Assembly: GCF_901709675.1 (NCBI RefSeq)
Contig: NC_051102.1
Location: 5,119,412-5,183,411 of the forward strand
From: Syngnathus acus
Lineage: Eukaryota; Chordata; Actinopteri; Syngnathiformes; Syngnathidae
DNA: 64,000 nucleotides
Direction of reading: 5' to 3'
Part shown: positions 42,473-54,571 of the stretch, piece after piece
How the letters are laid out: each line of letters opens with the position of its first letter
Position numbering within the stretch: the stretch's first letter is position 1
Position numbers and translations under genes: made by a program
The notes under the pieces: generated by a model
Told to the model about the DNA's origin: nothing
The model's database searches: none
Seen by the model: the letters and a program-made list of their open reading frames with translations, nothing else

Positions 42473-44924
42473 ATGGCAACGGAAGAGTTATACGAGGTGA
42501 CATTAACATGCTAACGCGAGCTAACGTATAACACGGCTAACTTGGATAAAAGTTGAAGAATGGCCGCGGGGTGACGACGTGTCAACCAAATGTCGTCAAA
42601 TGTGGTTAAGGCACAAGCCGTGAGCCACATGTAACCTGATTTGAGAAGAACACGTATGAGATGAACAAATGGGCTGCGTGCTGTCCACAGGTGGAGCGGA
42701 TCGTGGACAAGCGGAAGAACCGGAAGGGGCGGACGGAGTACCTGGTGCGCTGGCGAGGCTACGGCTGCGAAGGCGACACATGGGAGCCCGAGAGTCACTT
42801 GGCTACCTGCATGCCGTACGTACACGACTTCAACCAGCACCACGCCCTGCGCCACCGAGATGCCACCTTGCTGCGCTCCACCCGCAGCTACCTGTGCACC
42901 GGTACCCACGGCAACCCCTGCGGCCCGCCCGCCCACATCGGGCGACTCCCGCCCGTCGCCTGCCCGGATCCCGTCTCGGACCCTCAGCCCGCCCCGGCTC
43001 ACCTGTACACCTCCCCCGGCGGACTCAAGGACCTCGGGCACGCGTCACCGAGTGCTATGCCGGCACCCTTGATGTCGGCGCCCCCGATGCCAACGTCGTC
43101 GGTGGGCCCTGCTCGCCGCAGCTTGGACTTGTCTAAGAGCAGGATAAAAATCCTGGTGCCCAAAAGCCCCATGAACAGCCCCCTGGACGCCGAGGAGTCA
43201 CCCAGCGAGGCGGCGCCCAGCGAGGCGATCCACAACACCGATGCCGGCGCCCGCGACGCCCACGATGTGCCCCCCGAGGTGGCTCTGGAGCAGCCGACCA
43301 GCGTGCAGCTAGGCCTGGGGGAGCTGCGCGCCCGTATGGGGATCAGGTCGCGGAGCCACAACGACCCGCCCATGATGCGACCCCTCAATGGAACAGGTAA
43401 GAAGAAAGAAAACGGATACGCGGTCCGACCGAATGAGGGCGTGCCAACTGACCGACTCTGCGTCTGCTTAGGCGCTGCTGAGGATGCGGGCGCAACGTCG
43501 GCGGTTACCGTTACAATGGGCGTCCCGGCCAAGCGGCGTCTGGAGGTGCGTGCCGCTTTTGACAAACGTCTGCGCTTTAGCGTGCGCCGGACGGAGAGCG
43601 CCTACCGCTACCGCGACATCGTGGTCAAGAAACAAGATGGCTTCACGCACATCATGTTGTCCACCAAGAGCTCGGAGAACAACGCGCTCAACCCCGAGGT
43701 GCGCAGAGCGCCAAAGCGAGCGCCGGGGGGGGGGCTTCTGGCTCTCTTTGATCTAATCCCAACACGCTGGACGCCGGGCCCTTGCCACCTCCGCAGGTGA
43801 TGAAGGAGATCCAGAGCGCTATGGCGACGGCGGCGTCCGACGATAGCAAGCTGGTATTGCTGGGAGCCGTGGGTGGCGTCTTCTGCGGCGGCCTGGACTT
43901 GCGCGACTTGGTCAGACGCCTCACGGATGACAGGAAGAAGGAGAGCGTCAAGATGGCCGAAACCATTAGGTAAGCGCTCGCCTCGCCTTTGCGGGGATTC
44001 AATGGAGTCGATGCAATTATAGCAGCAAACGGTTGAGCGCACCATCAGCTTTGATTTGACATTGAAAGAAAGACACATCGAAATGAAAAGTGGAGATTCT
44101 TTTGAGCCCATATTCAAAAACAAACCCATTTCCCCCCATAGCTGTGATGAAGTTCTTTCTTAGTTGGATGCTATATTCTGACTGGCTGAGCAAAGCGGCG
44201 ATGGTTGACTGCCTTCAAATGCAAACCCTGGCCGAGTGACGCCAGCGCATTGTGCTTCCCTCCCTCAGGACGTTCGTCAACACCTTCATCCAGTTCCGCA
44301 AGCCCATCGTGGCCGCCGTCAACGGGCCAGCGCTGGGCCTGGGCGCCGCCATCTTGCCGCTATGCGATGTGGTGTGGGCCAATGAGAAGGCCTGGTTCCA
44401 GACGCCCTACGCCGCCTACGGGCAGACGCCAGACGCCTGCTCCTCCTTCACCCTCCCCTGCATCATGGGCCCCCCCTCGGTCGGTCCACCGCCGCTGAGG
44501 TGACAAGAGCCGTGCCTGATGCCCTCCCTTTTGCTGGCAGGCCAACGAGCTGCTCTTGAGCGGCAGGAAGTTGACGGCGCAGGAGGCTTGTTCCAAAGGT
44601 TTGGTCTCGCAGGTTCTCTGGCCAGGAACCTTCACACAGGAAGTCATGCTGCGCATCAAAGAACTGGTCACCGTCGACTCGCTCGTGAGTCTTGCTCAGT
44701 ATTACTCGGTAGAATTGACCATACTGCAAGTATGGGATAGCGCCCAGTGTCTTGTGCCGCCACAGGTCCTGCGGGAGTCCAAAGCCTTGATGAGGAACTC
44801 CAGCCGAAGTTCTCTGGAGCAAACCAACGAGCGCGAGTGCGAAGCCTTAAAGAGAATTTGGGGCTCGTCGCAAGGAACCGACGCAATCTTGCAGCACCTG
44901 CACAGAGGCAAAGAGCTCTACTAG
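42473..44924 (+). CDS. cdyl: Chromodomain Y-like protein, transcriptional corepressor
   Basis: Binds methylated H3K9/K27 through its chromodomain; the crotonase-like domain is linked in mammals to crotonyl-CoA hydration and corepressor scaffolding. Exons: 42473-42496, 42691-43396, 43472-43698, 43797-43969, 44269-44479, 44541-44684, 44766-44924; 547 residues. Visible: MATEELYE/VERIVDKRKNRKGRTEYLVRW with the aromatic cage region and DTWEPESHL, a long proline-rich linker, SKSRIKILVPKSP (shared with CDYL, not CDYL2), FDKRLRFSVRRTESAYRYRD, then the enoyl-CoA hydratase-like domain (KLVLLGAVGGVFCGGLD, NGPALGLGAAILPLCDVVWA, ACSKGLVSQVLWPGTF). A 706-nt exon holds both the chromodomain and most of the linker. 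It is convergent with rpp40, as in mammals. Confidence 0.95.
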
Positions 44925-45617
44925 GACTAGAACCCGGAACTGGGACCCGTTTGTGCTTCTAAGGCCGGACTTAGTCTCTTAGCTCCTTTCCGTGCCACAT
45001 CCTTGCGAACAACACGTTTGTATCTTTTCTACATTGCCAAGTAAAACAGGAAAGGAGTCTCGCAGTACTTGGGTGTTTTACGTTTATGTGGCTATTGCGG
45101 CGCCCCCTGCTGGTTTGAAAACCCTCCAACCTCAGGGCTCTACCCACACGGGTCTCCCCGAACAAAGCGGTGGATGGGGTTCCGGAAGAAGCTTGGACGG
45201 GAGGACGACCGGGCCGGAAGGTCACCTGGCGTGATGTGAGCCTCAGGTGGGAGGAAGGACATCAGATGAAGGGGTGGGGGCAAGATTTGAGCAGCTCACA
45301 ACCACGTTTCGTATTGTAGTTCCTTAAATTGTTTCTCGCTGAAAGTGGCAGGTGGCACCAAAAGAAAGTTTCCCAACGTATGTGCACGTGGGTATTTTGT
45401 TAAAGCCTTAATTTTTTAGATATACACACAGAACCTTTAGGACACATCTCAGAAAACACAAGTACATTTATTTATCAAAACAAAGGGGAAAAATTGGGCT
45501 TCCAAACTGAAGACGACCATGGTTTGTTGACGCTGGAACAACTTGTTTGAATTTTCCTAAGGTTTCTAAATCTGTGATGCAGTTGGATGTTGCATTCCAG
45601 TGTCTGCAGGGATGTGG
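44925..45617. other. Convergent 3' ends of cdyl (+) and rpp40 (-)
   Basis: Untranslated sequence. TTTATT at 45467-45472 gives a reverse AATAAA for rpp40. No gene or clear repeat is seen. Confidence 0.55.
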
Positions 45618-47412
45618 TCAGGAGGCAGGCTTGGCCAGGTGCAGGGAGTAGGTGCGGTCAGGGAAGAGGATCAGCGTGTAGAAGTGGCGCTCGTGCACGT
45701 GCAGACTGTCCAAAAAGCCGTGAACTGTGATGGCTGCCCAACCTGGCGAGTGCGCCCCCTCCAGGAAATGGCTGCAACACAAACCAGCTACTAATCAGTG
45801 GCCCGCGCTGCCGGGCGAGCTTCCCAGCTTACCCGAGCTGCTGGATCAGCGTCATGATGTTTTCAGGAAGCAGCAGACCGCGCGCGGCCAGAAGAAACGA
45901 GCTCTGAGAGGAGTTGCTGGACGGACGAGGACACGCCGAAGGCAACGGAAAGCTGTGGCGACAACAAAGGGTTAGTGTCAGTCAGTGGACAAATCGGCGG
46001 GTCGCGGCCTCCTTTGGTCTCGCTTCCTCACCTCAAGTCCGGGTCAGCTTGGACGGCCCCGAGCCACTCCAGAAGGTCAAAGGGGTCGTGCGAGCGCAGG
46101 TCGCAAGCGGGCGGCACAGGGTGGCTCACGAGGCGACCGCTGACCTCGGGCGTGTGCCGCGACCACTTGTATCGCCACAGCAGTGGCTGCAGCCCGTCTG
46201 TGTCCCCTGCGAGCGCAACACGGTGGCATTTAATTCACTTAAACGTGTGCCGGCCATCGGACTCTCATCCAAAGTGCACGGAAGGAGACGGCAAGTCACC
46301 TGAAGTGGGCGCTAGCAGGAAGTCCATCCTTAATAGAAGTCGTGAGGTCAGACCGCTGAGGAGACGCCGGTAGCCCGGGCTGCCAGGAGCCATGTTGCTG
46401 TCACTCAAATCCACATTGACCACTAGAGACAAGTCACAAGTTAGCATGCTGGTGTGAGTCAGCGCCTGCAACTTGTAGGCTCCTTGCCAAGCACCCCAGC
46501 AAAGGTTAGTGAGAGTTTGGGCAAAGCCCGAACGTTGGTTGTTCGTCATGGTTTGTTCAAATAGTCCCTAATAGCTTTGACAACAGCTGACAGCCTATCG
46601 TGCATTGCTGCTGACGTCAAAGGGAGAAGCAGCGCTTCCCACCGTATCGGCTGCACTTTGGTCTGCACGCTTTGCCTTGGATCCCCAACACCTCGTAAGA
46701 GTCTTTGTCCAGCGACAGACACAATTGTCCTGCACGCAAGCACACATCAGCCATGTTTAGAGAAAAGTATAGTTAGTGTAGGTGGTGGCACAACCTGAAG
46801 TCTGTTACCATTTGCCTTGAGAAAGGCGCAGTTGTCTTCGTCGATGCGAGTCTTGTAGGACAGGCCGCACACGTTTCCTGAAGCACACGCACATCTGGTT
46901 AGTCAGTTGACCTGCAAGTCTATTGGGACAGGGGTGATGCCCCGAGTGCCTACCGCGTCTCAAGCATTCCTCCAAAAGTTCATAGAGCGGAAGTTCCTGG
47001 ATCAGGTAGAAACTTTGGAAACTTCTTAAAGTTGCATCCAACTCAGAAGGAGCGTGGTCACAATCTGGAAGCAGCACGGTTGCCTACACAAAGGCCAAAC
47101 ATTTAATTGACAAAGGGCAATGGAAAAGACATGGAGTCGTCAGAAATTTAACGCTGCTATTTCAACATACAAAAAGTCATATTTGTCATTTATCGTGACG
47201 TCACCTATTGTTTTTGACGGACGGGAGACAGGCGCAAAAAAAAAAAAAACGACGGGGGAATTTGACTCCTATCTGGCGGATAATGTACACGCGGGTTAGC
47301 GTGAGCGTCTGACCTTGTAGTTAAAGGGCAACTGCTCCAAGTGCGCTCTTAGTCTGTTGTTTGGGTGCAGCAGAGAAGACGTTTCACACTTAAGAATGGT
47401 TCTGCTGCTCAT
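45618..47412 (-). CDS. rpp40: Ribonuclease P/MRP protein subunit p40
   Basis: Subunit of nuclear RNase P, which removes the 5' leader of pre-tRNAs. Exons: 47412-47314, 47083-46954, 46877-46809, 46729-46643, 46422-46300, 46206-46032, 45952-45833, 45771-45618; 318 residues (human about 363). Recognised from YKTRIDEDNCAFLKANG, QLCLSLDKDSYEVLGIQG, VVNVDLSDSNM, the DFLLAP stretch, PFDLLEWLGAV and a C-terminal region with SLHVHERHFYTLILFPD. The fourth exon's donor (after 46643, TACG/GTGGGA) was chosen because it is the only one that keeps phase with VVNVDL. Less conserved than its neighbours, as is usual for this protein. Divergent from riok1. Confidence 0.88.
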
Positions 47413-47847
47413 CTTCGCTCCAAACACGTTTGGAGTACAAACGGGAAACAAGCCATCCGGAAGCCAAGCAGCACACTACTTCCTGTTGCTCCTCTTCCAT
47501 CTTGTGTGTTTGTGTGTTGTTGTTGTTGTCAGTAGTGGCACGTGTCATCACTTTTATTTGTTGTATTTTTCCTGCAACGATCACCGTCCTGCAATCGGTG
47601 TTTCTTTGGGCTCAACGAGACGTTTGAAAAGCACAAAAATAAAGCTCCTGTCCAACAGGGGGCGATGTATGTTGCGCTAAATGACGACGCTGACATCTTC
47701 CTCGCGGGTCGTAGTCACGTGTCCAATGTCCAGACCCGGAAGTCGGTCGAGCACGCTGTTGTTGTGATCACGACCCAACGCAACACAAAATATTCACACA
47801 GAGTTGACTTTACTGATCTTCGGCATTAGTTTGACGTTAGTGACGTC
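47413..47847. promoter_or_regulatory. Shared divergent promoter of rpp40 and riok1
   Basis: Only 435 bp separate the two start codons, so both 5' UTRs and promoters must lie here unless there are unseen upstream exons. TGACGTCA, a perfect cAMP-response/ATF palindrome, occurs at 47841-47848 and overlaps the riok1 ATG. Another TGACGTCAC occurs at about 47198 in the first rpp40 intron. Regulation by CREB/ATF is only a possibility. Confidence 0.6.
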
Positions 47848-50800
47848 ATGGCGTTGGTTGTCGACTCTGTACCTGGACAATTTGATGACGTGGAGGACGA
47901 GGGCGGGTAAGCAACCGCGTGCGCGTGGTTGATGTTCACGCGTAGCCTTGATAGCCGCGTTTGACGTCACACTTATGACTTAGACCGTCGTGTGACAGTC
48001 CTGTTTTTAAAATAGTAACTGTCTAAATAATAACCCTGTGTTGTTTGTTTTCTTCCGCTGCAGCCAATCCCAAGCGTTGGACGTCCCACGTGATATCAAG
48101 CGAGCTGGCCTGCAGCAGTACAGCGATGATGATGATGATGACGACGTTGATGAAGATGCTGATGATGATGACGAGTGGGCGTGGTCTGCCGCAGGAGGGG
48201 ATCTAACCAAACGATTTAACCGCAGTGCCGTTGCTCAGGTGAGACGATTTACAGCTACGATGATGGATGGTAATGATCCCGTGGCGGTTTTGTTTTTCAG
48301 GCTAACAAACAGAATTTGCCCAATCACACGCTTCTTACCACGGACAGGTCGCTGAGGAGGTTTGAGCACAAGATAAACCTGGGTAGCTCCCACGCTCACA
48401 CCCACCCACTCAAAACATGGCACCTTTTCTCACGTGCTTGTTCATTTGCAGATAAGCTCAACTTGTCTGACTCTGTAATGAACAAAGTGACGACAAAGCA
48501 GAAGCAGAAGGACGCCGACACGTACGTCAGCGCTCCGAAAAGCGTCTTTGCGGAGACTGGGGAGCTAAGGCGGCGATCGCATCGGCAACCGCGTCAGCGA
48601 TCGTTCCTTATTGGCTAGCCCGCAATCACAATGTGGCGACATTTGCCAAAATGACGGAGGTGGTCTTTGTTCTCACCTGCAGGTACCGCCTGAAGGATAA
48701 ATCGGATCGGGCCACAGTGGAACAGGTGCCGATTAACGTGATGGAAATGCTTTGATTGTGAAGAGGCTACGAGGTTTGTGCCTGACTCAAGTGCGGTGCA
48801 GGTTTTAGATCCTCGGACGCGAATGATTCTCTTCAAGATGTTGACTCGTGGGATCATCTCGGAAATCAATGGCTGCATCAGCACGGGGAAAGAGGTGAGC
48901 ACGCGTTGACGTCCCTCTGCCACGCTCCGCCTCTCCTCAATGCGCCCATCCCGTCAGGCCAACGTCTACCACGCCGTCACTTCCGGCGGAGAAGGCCGAG
49001 CCATCAAAATCTACAAGACATCCGTCCTGCACTTCAGGGACCGAGACAAATACGTCAGCGGCGAGTTCAGGTCGCGCGCTCGCCTCTCTGTTCTTTCTCG
49101 ACTCAAAGTCGTCCGCGGGGGCTAAAGCCTTTTTGGCCTACAGGTTCCGTCACGGTTACTGCAAAGGCAACCCCAGGAAGATGGTGCGAACTTGGGCCGA
49201 GAAGGAGATGAGGAACCTGATCAGGTCCCAGCTTTTCCGCAAGTCCCCCACTCCCAAAAACTGGCGCACTCACACTCAAACCTCCCTGACGCTCTCAGGT
49301 TGCAGACGGCCGGCATTCCCAGTCCGGAACCACTGCTGCTGCGGAGCCACGTGCTGCTCATGACCTTCATCGGCAAAGACGATGCGTGAGGCCCGCCAGC
49401 GAGCTCTGCGCCGGCCAGTGCCGGCTGATCGGCCGGCCTTCTCACGTCTGTCTGCCCTCCATGAGTAGGCCCGCCCCGCTGCTGAAGAACGCTGTCCTGT
49501 CTGAGTCCAAGGCCCGCGAGCTCTACCTGCAGGTGGTCCACGACATGAGGAACATGTTCCAGCGGGCCAGGCTGGTTCACGCCGACCTCAGCGAGTTCAA
49601 CATGCTGTAAGCGTTGCGGCGAGCCACTTTGCGGTGGCGGCAGCCGACCTCAATTTCCGCCCCGTCCGGTTCCAGATATCACCGTGGCGGTGTTTACATC
49701 ATCGACGTGTCGCAGTCGGTAGAACATGACCACCCGCGCGCGCTGGACTTCCTCCGCAAAGACTGCGGTAACGTCAACGGTGAGTGGACATTTTGAGAAA
49801 CCCCCTCGGCAGAGAGTTGAGCACTTTTTCGCTTTCAGAGTTTTTCGGCAAGCGCGGCGTGGCGGTGATGACCACGCGAGAGCTTTTTGACTGCATCACT
49901 GACCTGTCCATAACCTGCGACAACGTGGACCAGTACATGGAGAAGGTGCGTAAGCGGCGAGCGTGACCTCTGACTTTTACTCACCTGACCACGTATGCTG
50001 GCCGGCGCAGATGATGGTTGTCGCGGCCCAGCGGACGGCGGAACAGCGATCGGATGCCGACCAAGTGGACGAGGAGGTGAGAGACGGAGAGCGGCCACTT
50101 TTGTCCGCGTCTCTGACCGGGTGTCCAATCAGGTGTTCAAGAGGGCCTACATCCCACGAACGCTCACGGAGGTCAGCCACTACGAGCGAGACTTCGACAT
50201 GCTCAGGACGGGGGAGGAGGAGACCACCGCGGGCCAGCACAACGACAACGTGAGTGGAGCGGCGGCGGCTGTCTGCGCTTTGCTCGCAGGAAGCTCCCAA
50301 TCTTCACAAAAAGCGGAGCTCAGTGAATCACCGTCCTCTCCTTGGTCTCGGTTCTTCAGGTTCTCTATCAGACGCTGACGGGACTGAAGAAGGATCTTTC
50401 TGGCGTTCAGATGGTAGGATGGCTTCACACTGGCTTGAAGCTTTGCATCGCCCAAACCCCGTTCACGTTCTATCGCGACAATTCATGCTGACAAGCTTCG
50501 GCTGGGGTTGGGAAAAGAAAAAGAAAAAGTTGTACGTTTAAAATGGCAAAAATCATCACGTGAGACGTGTGCGTGCGCTAAGACTTGCTCATGGCGGGGG
50601 AAAGCCGCCCCGTTCAATTTGAGCGCAATCCTCGGTCTTCAGGTTCCGGCTCTGTTGGAGGAGGACGGCTTGTCCTCGTCGGAGGGGGAGCAAGAGGAGA
50701 TTGAGCAAGAGGAGGTTGACCAAGATGAGGCGGGCAAGGCCACTCGGACATCACCCAGCGACAATGCTGAACCCCTGGACAAAAAGGTACTTGTTTGCCA

Positions 50801-50948
50801 CGCTCAGCGCTGGGAGAGGACAAACGTGGCCTTTTTGTTCCAGGAGAAGAAGAGGTTGGTGAAAGAAGCTCAGAGAGAAAAGAGGAAGTCTAAAGTTCCA
50901 AAACACCTCAAGAAGAGGAAGGAGAAAATCGCTAAGACCAAGAAGTGA
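47848..50948 (+). CDS. riok1: RIO kinase 1, atypical kinase of late 40S subunit maturation
   Basis: Cytoplasmic RIO-family ATPase/kinase that acts in final 18S rRNA processing and also partners with PRMT5 in mammals. Exons: 47848-47906, 48064-48238, 48301-48382, 48452-48521, 48683-48725, 48802-48894, 48958-49070, 49144-49224, 49299-49385, 49469-49606, 49676-49779, 49839-49945, 50011-50076, 50133-50249, 50360-50413, 50643-50786, 50844-50948; 545 residues (human about 568). Visible: N-terminal VPGQFDD, an acidic Asp/Glu run, P-loop STGKEANVYHA, lysine in [22 protein letters not shown], catalytic [12 protein letters not shown], metal-binding [20 protein letters not shown], and a Lys-rich tail ending [11 protein letters not shown]. 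All kinase motifs are intact. Confidence 0.97.
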
Positions 50949-51213
50949 AGATGAGTGTCGGAGCTGGCCCTCGGCGGCCTCATTCGTTCGGTCCTTCATT
51001 AAACAAATCTCGATGAACTCAGTGAACGCGTACCGTCCCCTCTTTGGGTCTTTGCAGTTTCTGATGCAGCACTGCGTGCGTGCGTCAACGCAAACTGGGA
51101 CTCTTAATATGTGCACGGACACAACGAAGGGTACTGATTGGTGGCCCACATTGAAAGTCACGTCCATGCGTATTGAGCTGCTACAGGTGTTGACGCTTGT
51201 GAAGGCGTTGCAG
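50949..51213. other. riok1 3' UTR
   Basis: ATTAAA at 50998-51003 is the likely riok1 polyadenylation signal. I searched this stretch for upstream exons of the impa-like relic and saw none. Confidence 0.5.
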
Positions 51214-51474
51214 GGTGCGCGCGTTGGGCTGCTGACGTCTACAATCGCGTGGAGATTGACAGCTGGACGGTCGCCACCTCCGCCATCATCGTCCAGGAAG
51301 CCGGAGGCGTCGTCAAGGATACCGATGGTGCGTCGTGTCGGCTGTCGTTGGCGAGTGTCCTCTTCAGGCTCCCGCTTCGACATGATCTCACGGCGAGTCA
51401 TCGCAGCCAGCTCGTCGGCCGATCGGATCGTGGGAGCCGTTCCCTGTTGCCGTGACGACGATGAGCCGAGCTAA
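51214..51474 (+). pseudogene. Relic of an inositol-monophosphatase gene, last two exons only
   Basis: Two adjacent exon-like blocks, 51214-51327 and 51368-51474, are separated by a 40-bp GT-AG intron with matching phase. They read AADVYNRVEIDSWTVATSAI, IIVQEAGGVVKDTD and then SRFDMISRRVIAASSSADRI, ending CRDDDEPS and a stop. This matches the C-terminus of IMPA proteins ([21 protein letters not shown]), but is distinct from the intact impa1 1.2 kb downstream. The W-D metal-site aspartate of the family is lost (SWTVAT instead of WDIAAG). No upstream exons are present between riok1 and this block. AATAAA follows at 51791-51796. Some features (AADVY, RVIAAS) recall IMPA2 more than IMPA1. Confidence 0.78.
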
Positions 51475-52712
51475 TAACATGCTCATCGCCACGGCAGCGT
51501 GGTGACCAATCGGAGATGCTTGATGCAAGATAGGTTAAGGTGGAAAAAACGAATTGTTTGCACTTTGCTGTTAAAATGGTTTTAAAAAAATGTGTTCTGA
51601 AAATTGAAAGAAGCTTTTCGCATCCATTATCAGTTCAGTGACATGCGATTTCATCCAGACGTCATTGATGTATTGACTTTCATCTTGTATTTCAAAATGT
51701 TTTGGTTCAGTTTCTTCCCTCAATCAAAATGTCCACTTACGCTTAATTGTATTGACACATAACGCCTATCACATTGTGATCAAATAAGCCAATAAAACTC
51801 TTTAGAATGTTGACGTTTGTTACTAGCAAATCTCGATCGGTAGCCGAAGCGGGTCCCGATGTGACCAGCAGAGGGCGGTGACGGCAGCCACGTAGGTGGA
51901 GAACGAAGAAGACAAAACCCGGAAGTGAGTGGCGTCACTGATCCGCACCGTCAAGCTAGAATTCAGCATCACATCGTCCTTCTCGTTGATTTTTTAAAGT
52001 CGACAGCCGTAAGTTGGTCATTGTAGACTTTTGGTTGTGCTTGTTTTGGCTCCACTTTCCCGTCGAAGCTGAAGATACACTGAAATATGAACAGACTTGT
52101 TGATAGTCACCCGTTCAAGTAACGACGTTTTGTTCAACCTTGCCTCTTGACCGTTACTTCAAATGATTCCAATGTGATAATTTATGTCTGAGACGTCGTT
52201 AGTGCGAAAGGTTAACAAACCAAATGGTAAAGAAAATAAACGACTAACGATAGAACTGCAGCTGATGATCACAAAAGTGGATGTGACTTTTGGACGCGTT
52301 GTTGTTGAACCTTTCCTCATGAATATGCGTACAAAAGTTTGGGGTCACTTCAAAATGCACTTGTTTTTTTAACCTAAGCCTTTTTTAACGAGGATAACAT
52401 CAAACTAATCAGGAATACACACGGTACGTTGTTAATGTGACTGACTATTGTAGCTGCAAACGTCTGCTTTTTAATGCATCATCTTTATAGGCGTATAAAG
52501 GCCCATTTCCAGCAACCATCCCTCCAGTGTCCTAATGGTCCATTGTGTTTGCCAATTGTGTTAGAAGGCTAATGAATGATTAGAAAACCCTTGAGTAATT
52601 GTGTTAGTTTTAATGGAAAACACTAAATGATCTGGGTGACCCCATACCTTTTAACAGTAGTGTACATGCCTTTGAAAAGCGCTCTTGCGTGTTCTGAAGC
52701 AGCCCACCAAGT
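51475..52712. other. Intergenic region with a fish interspersed repeat
   Basis: About 52325-52665 is a degenerate copy of a widespread teleost element. It begins near ACAAAAGTTTGGGGTCACTT, contains GAGGCCCATTTCCAGCAAC-like sequence and ends near TTTTAACAGTAGTGTAC. The rest is AT-rich with no recognised gene. The impa1 promoter should lie in the last few hundred bases. Confidence 0.6.
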
Positions 52713-54152
52713 ATGACGGACATTTGGCAGAGCGCCATGGATCACGCTGTCGCTGTGGCGCGAAAAGCTGGACAGGTACGCTACGCACACGCACGCACCC
52801 GGCGTGTAGTAGACGCGTGGTGATAAGAGCGCTTCTGGTTGTGATTGGGAAGGTGGTACGTGATGCGGTGGGCGGCGTGCAAAAGGAGGCAGTGATGGTC
52901 AAGAGTTCGTCCATTGACTTGGTGACGGAGACGGACCAGAAAGTCGAAAAGCTTATCATTGAGTCGATCAAGGAGAAATTCCCAACGCACTGGTACAAAC
53001 TTCGTGTATGTGTGTCTTGTGCCGATGCGCGTGCAAAGAAAAGCAAACCAACGCCGGAAAAGCCACTGTAAAACAGCACGTTTCCTGCTTCTGGACCGGC
53101 CCAGCTTAAGCTTTTTGGCACCCATCTGGGAAGTGGAAGTGGGGCGGCCGGCTGATGGTGTCGTTTGCACGCCAGCTTCATTGGGGAGGAGTCGGTGGCT
53201 GCAGGAGAAGTTTGCCTCCTGAGCGACAGTCCCACATGGATCATCGACCCCATTGACGGGACCACCAACTTTGTTCACACGTAAAGTCCATTCTTCTTCT
53301 CCTGCTCCCCCTCGCCCGTGCCAACCCTGACCCCGCTTCCTGCCTCCACAGATTCCCTTACGTCGCCGTTTCCATCGGCTTTTCGGTCAACAAGCAGGTG
53401 AGAGTCCCGTCCCGGTGATGTGGAAGCATGTCAATGGAGTGCCTGGTCTCGCTGCCTCCCAGGTGGAGTTTGGCGTGGTGTACAGTTGCCTGCGGGATGA
53501 GATGTACACGGCGCGGCGGGGAAAGGGAGCCTTCTGCGACGGGCGCCCGCTGCAGGTTTCTCAGCAGCAAGGTCAGCACGTCGTCCCTCGCCAATAAAGA
53601 CAATTGCAATGAGGAAGTGATGTCGGCTACGTTCCTGTAGACATCCGGCAGGCCCTTGTCGCCACCGAGTTCGGCTCAAATCGAGACCCTCCAGCGGTGG
53701 ACAAGATGTTCTCCAGTCTCAAACGGGTTCTCAGCATTCCTGTCCACGGGTAGCGTGCCCGGTGTCCCGGCCTGGATACATGGACTGACGGCTGATGGCG
53801 TGCGCGTTTTGTTGCAGTGTGCGTGGCGCCGGAAGCGCCGCCATCAACTTGTGCCTGGTGGCATCTGGCTGCGTGGAGGCATACTACGAGATCGGCATCC
53901 ACGTGTGGGACATCGCCGCCGGCTTGCTCATCGTCTCCGAGGCCGGTGGCGTCCTCATGGACGTCAAGGGTGAGAGCTCTGCTGTCGTTGGGGCGACGCG
54001 GCATCTTGCTCAGTTGTGCTTGCATGCGTGCAGGAGGCCCGCTGGACCTGATGTCTCGCCGCATTCTGGCCGCCAACAACAGGAGCGTCGCTGAGCGTCT
54101 CGCCAAAGAAATCGATGACTTCAGTGTGCGCCGAGACGACGACGCCTCTTGA
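52713..54152 (+). CDS. impa1: Inositol monophosphatase 1
   Basis: Mg2+-dependent, lithium-sensitive phosphatase that converts inositol monophosphates to free myo-inositol for phosphoinositide signalling; cytosolic. Exons: 52713-52775, 52853-52992, 53176-53280, 53352-53397, 53463-53571, 53641-53749, 53818-53969, 54034-54152; 280 residues (human IMPA1 about 277). Visible: [13 protein letters not shown] start, [12 protein letters not shown], the metal-binding GEES, the family signature [14 protein letters not shown], and [15 protein letters not shown] carrying the third metal aspartate, then [19 protein letters not shown]1 rather than IMPA2 because of [23 protein letters not shown] and FGVVYSC. 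All catalytic residues are present. Confidence 0.96.
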
Positions 54153-54571
54153 CCTCTGAATTTGAGCGCTCATTGGTGACATGTACACATCTGTTCACGA
54201 CTTGATTCTATTGGGGTGACACCCTTAGTTTAGTTTTGTATTAACAATTGGCCAACCCAAAGCGTCTCTCTGACCACGCAACAATTTATTTTATTTTTTT
54301 TTGCTCGATGGAAGACTTGCCGTGTACAGCCTCATCGTTCGTGTGAAACAAGTAAATGGATTAATTAGTCACATTTGACAGAGAAAATTCTGATGCCTGC
54401 TTCTATATCCATTTCACAAATACACGGTTTGAATTCTGACGATGCTCATTTGCGTTTTTCATGAAGTCATGTTGAAGCTTTTTGTTTTGGGTAAGGTGGG
54501 GTGTAGCCTCCAGCAAGGACAGAGGAAACAGCAGTGCCTCCCATGCTTTATTTGTGCAGGAAAAAAAACCC
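54153..54571. other. Convergent 3' ends of impa1 (+) and the C7orf25 homologue (-)
   Basis: Untranslated sequence. Reverse AATAAA signals lie at 54285-54290 and 54547-54552. Nothing else is seen. Confidence 0.55.
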
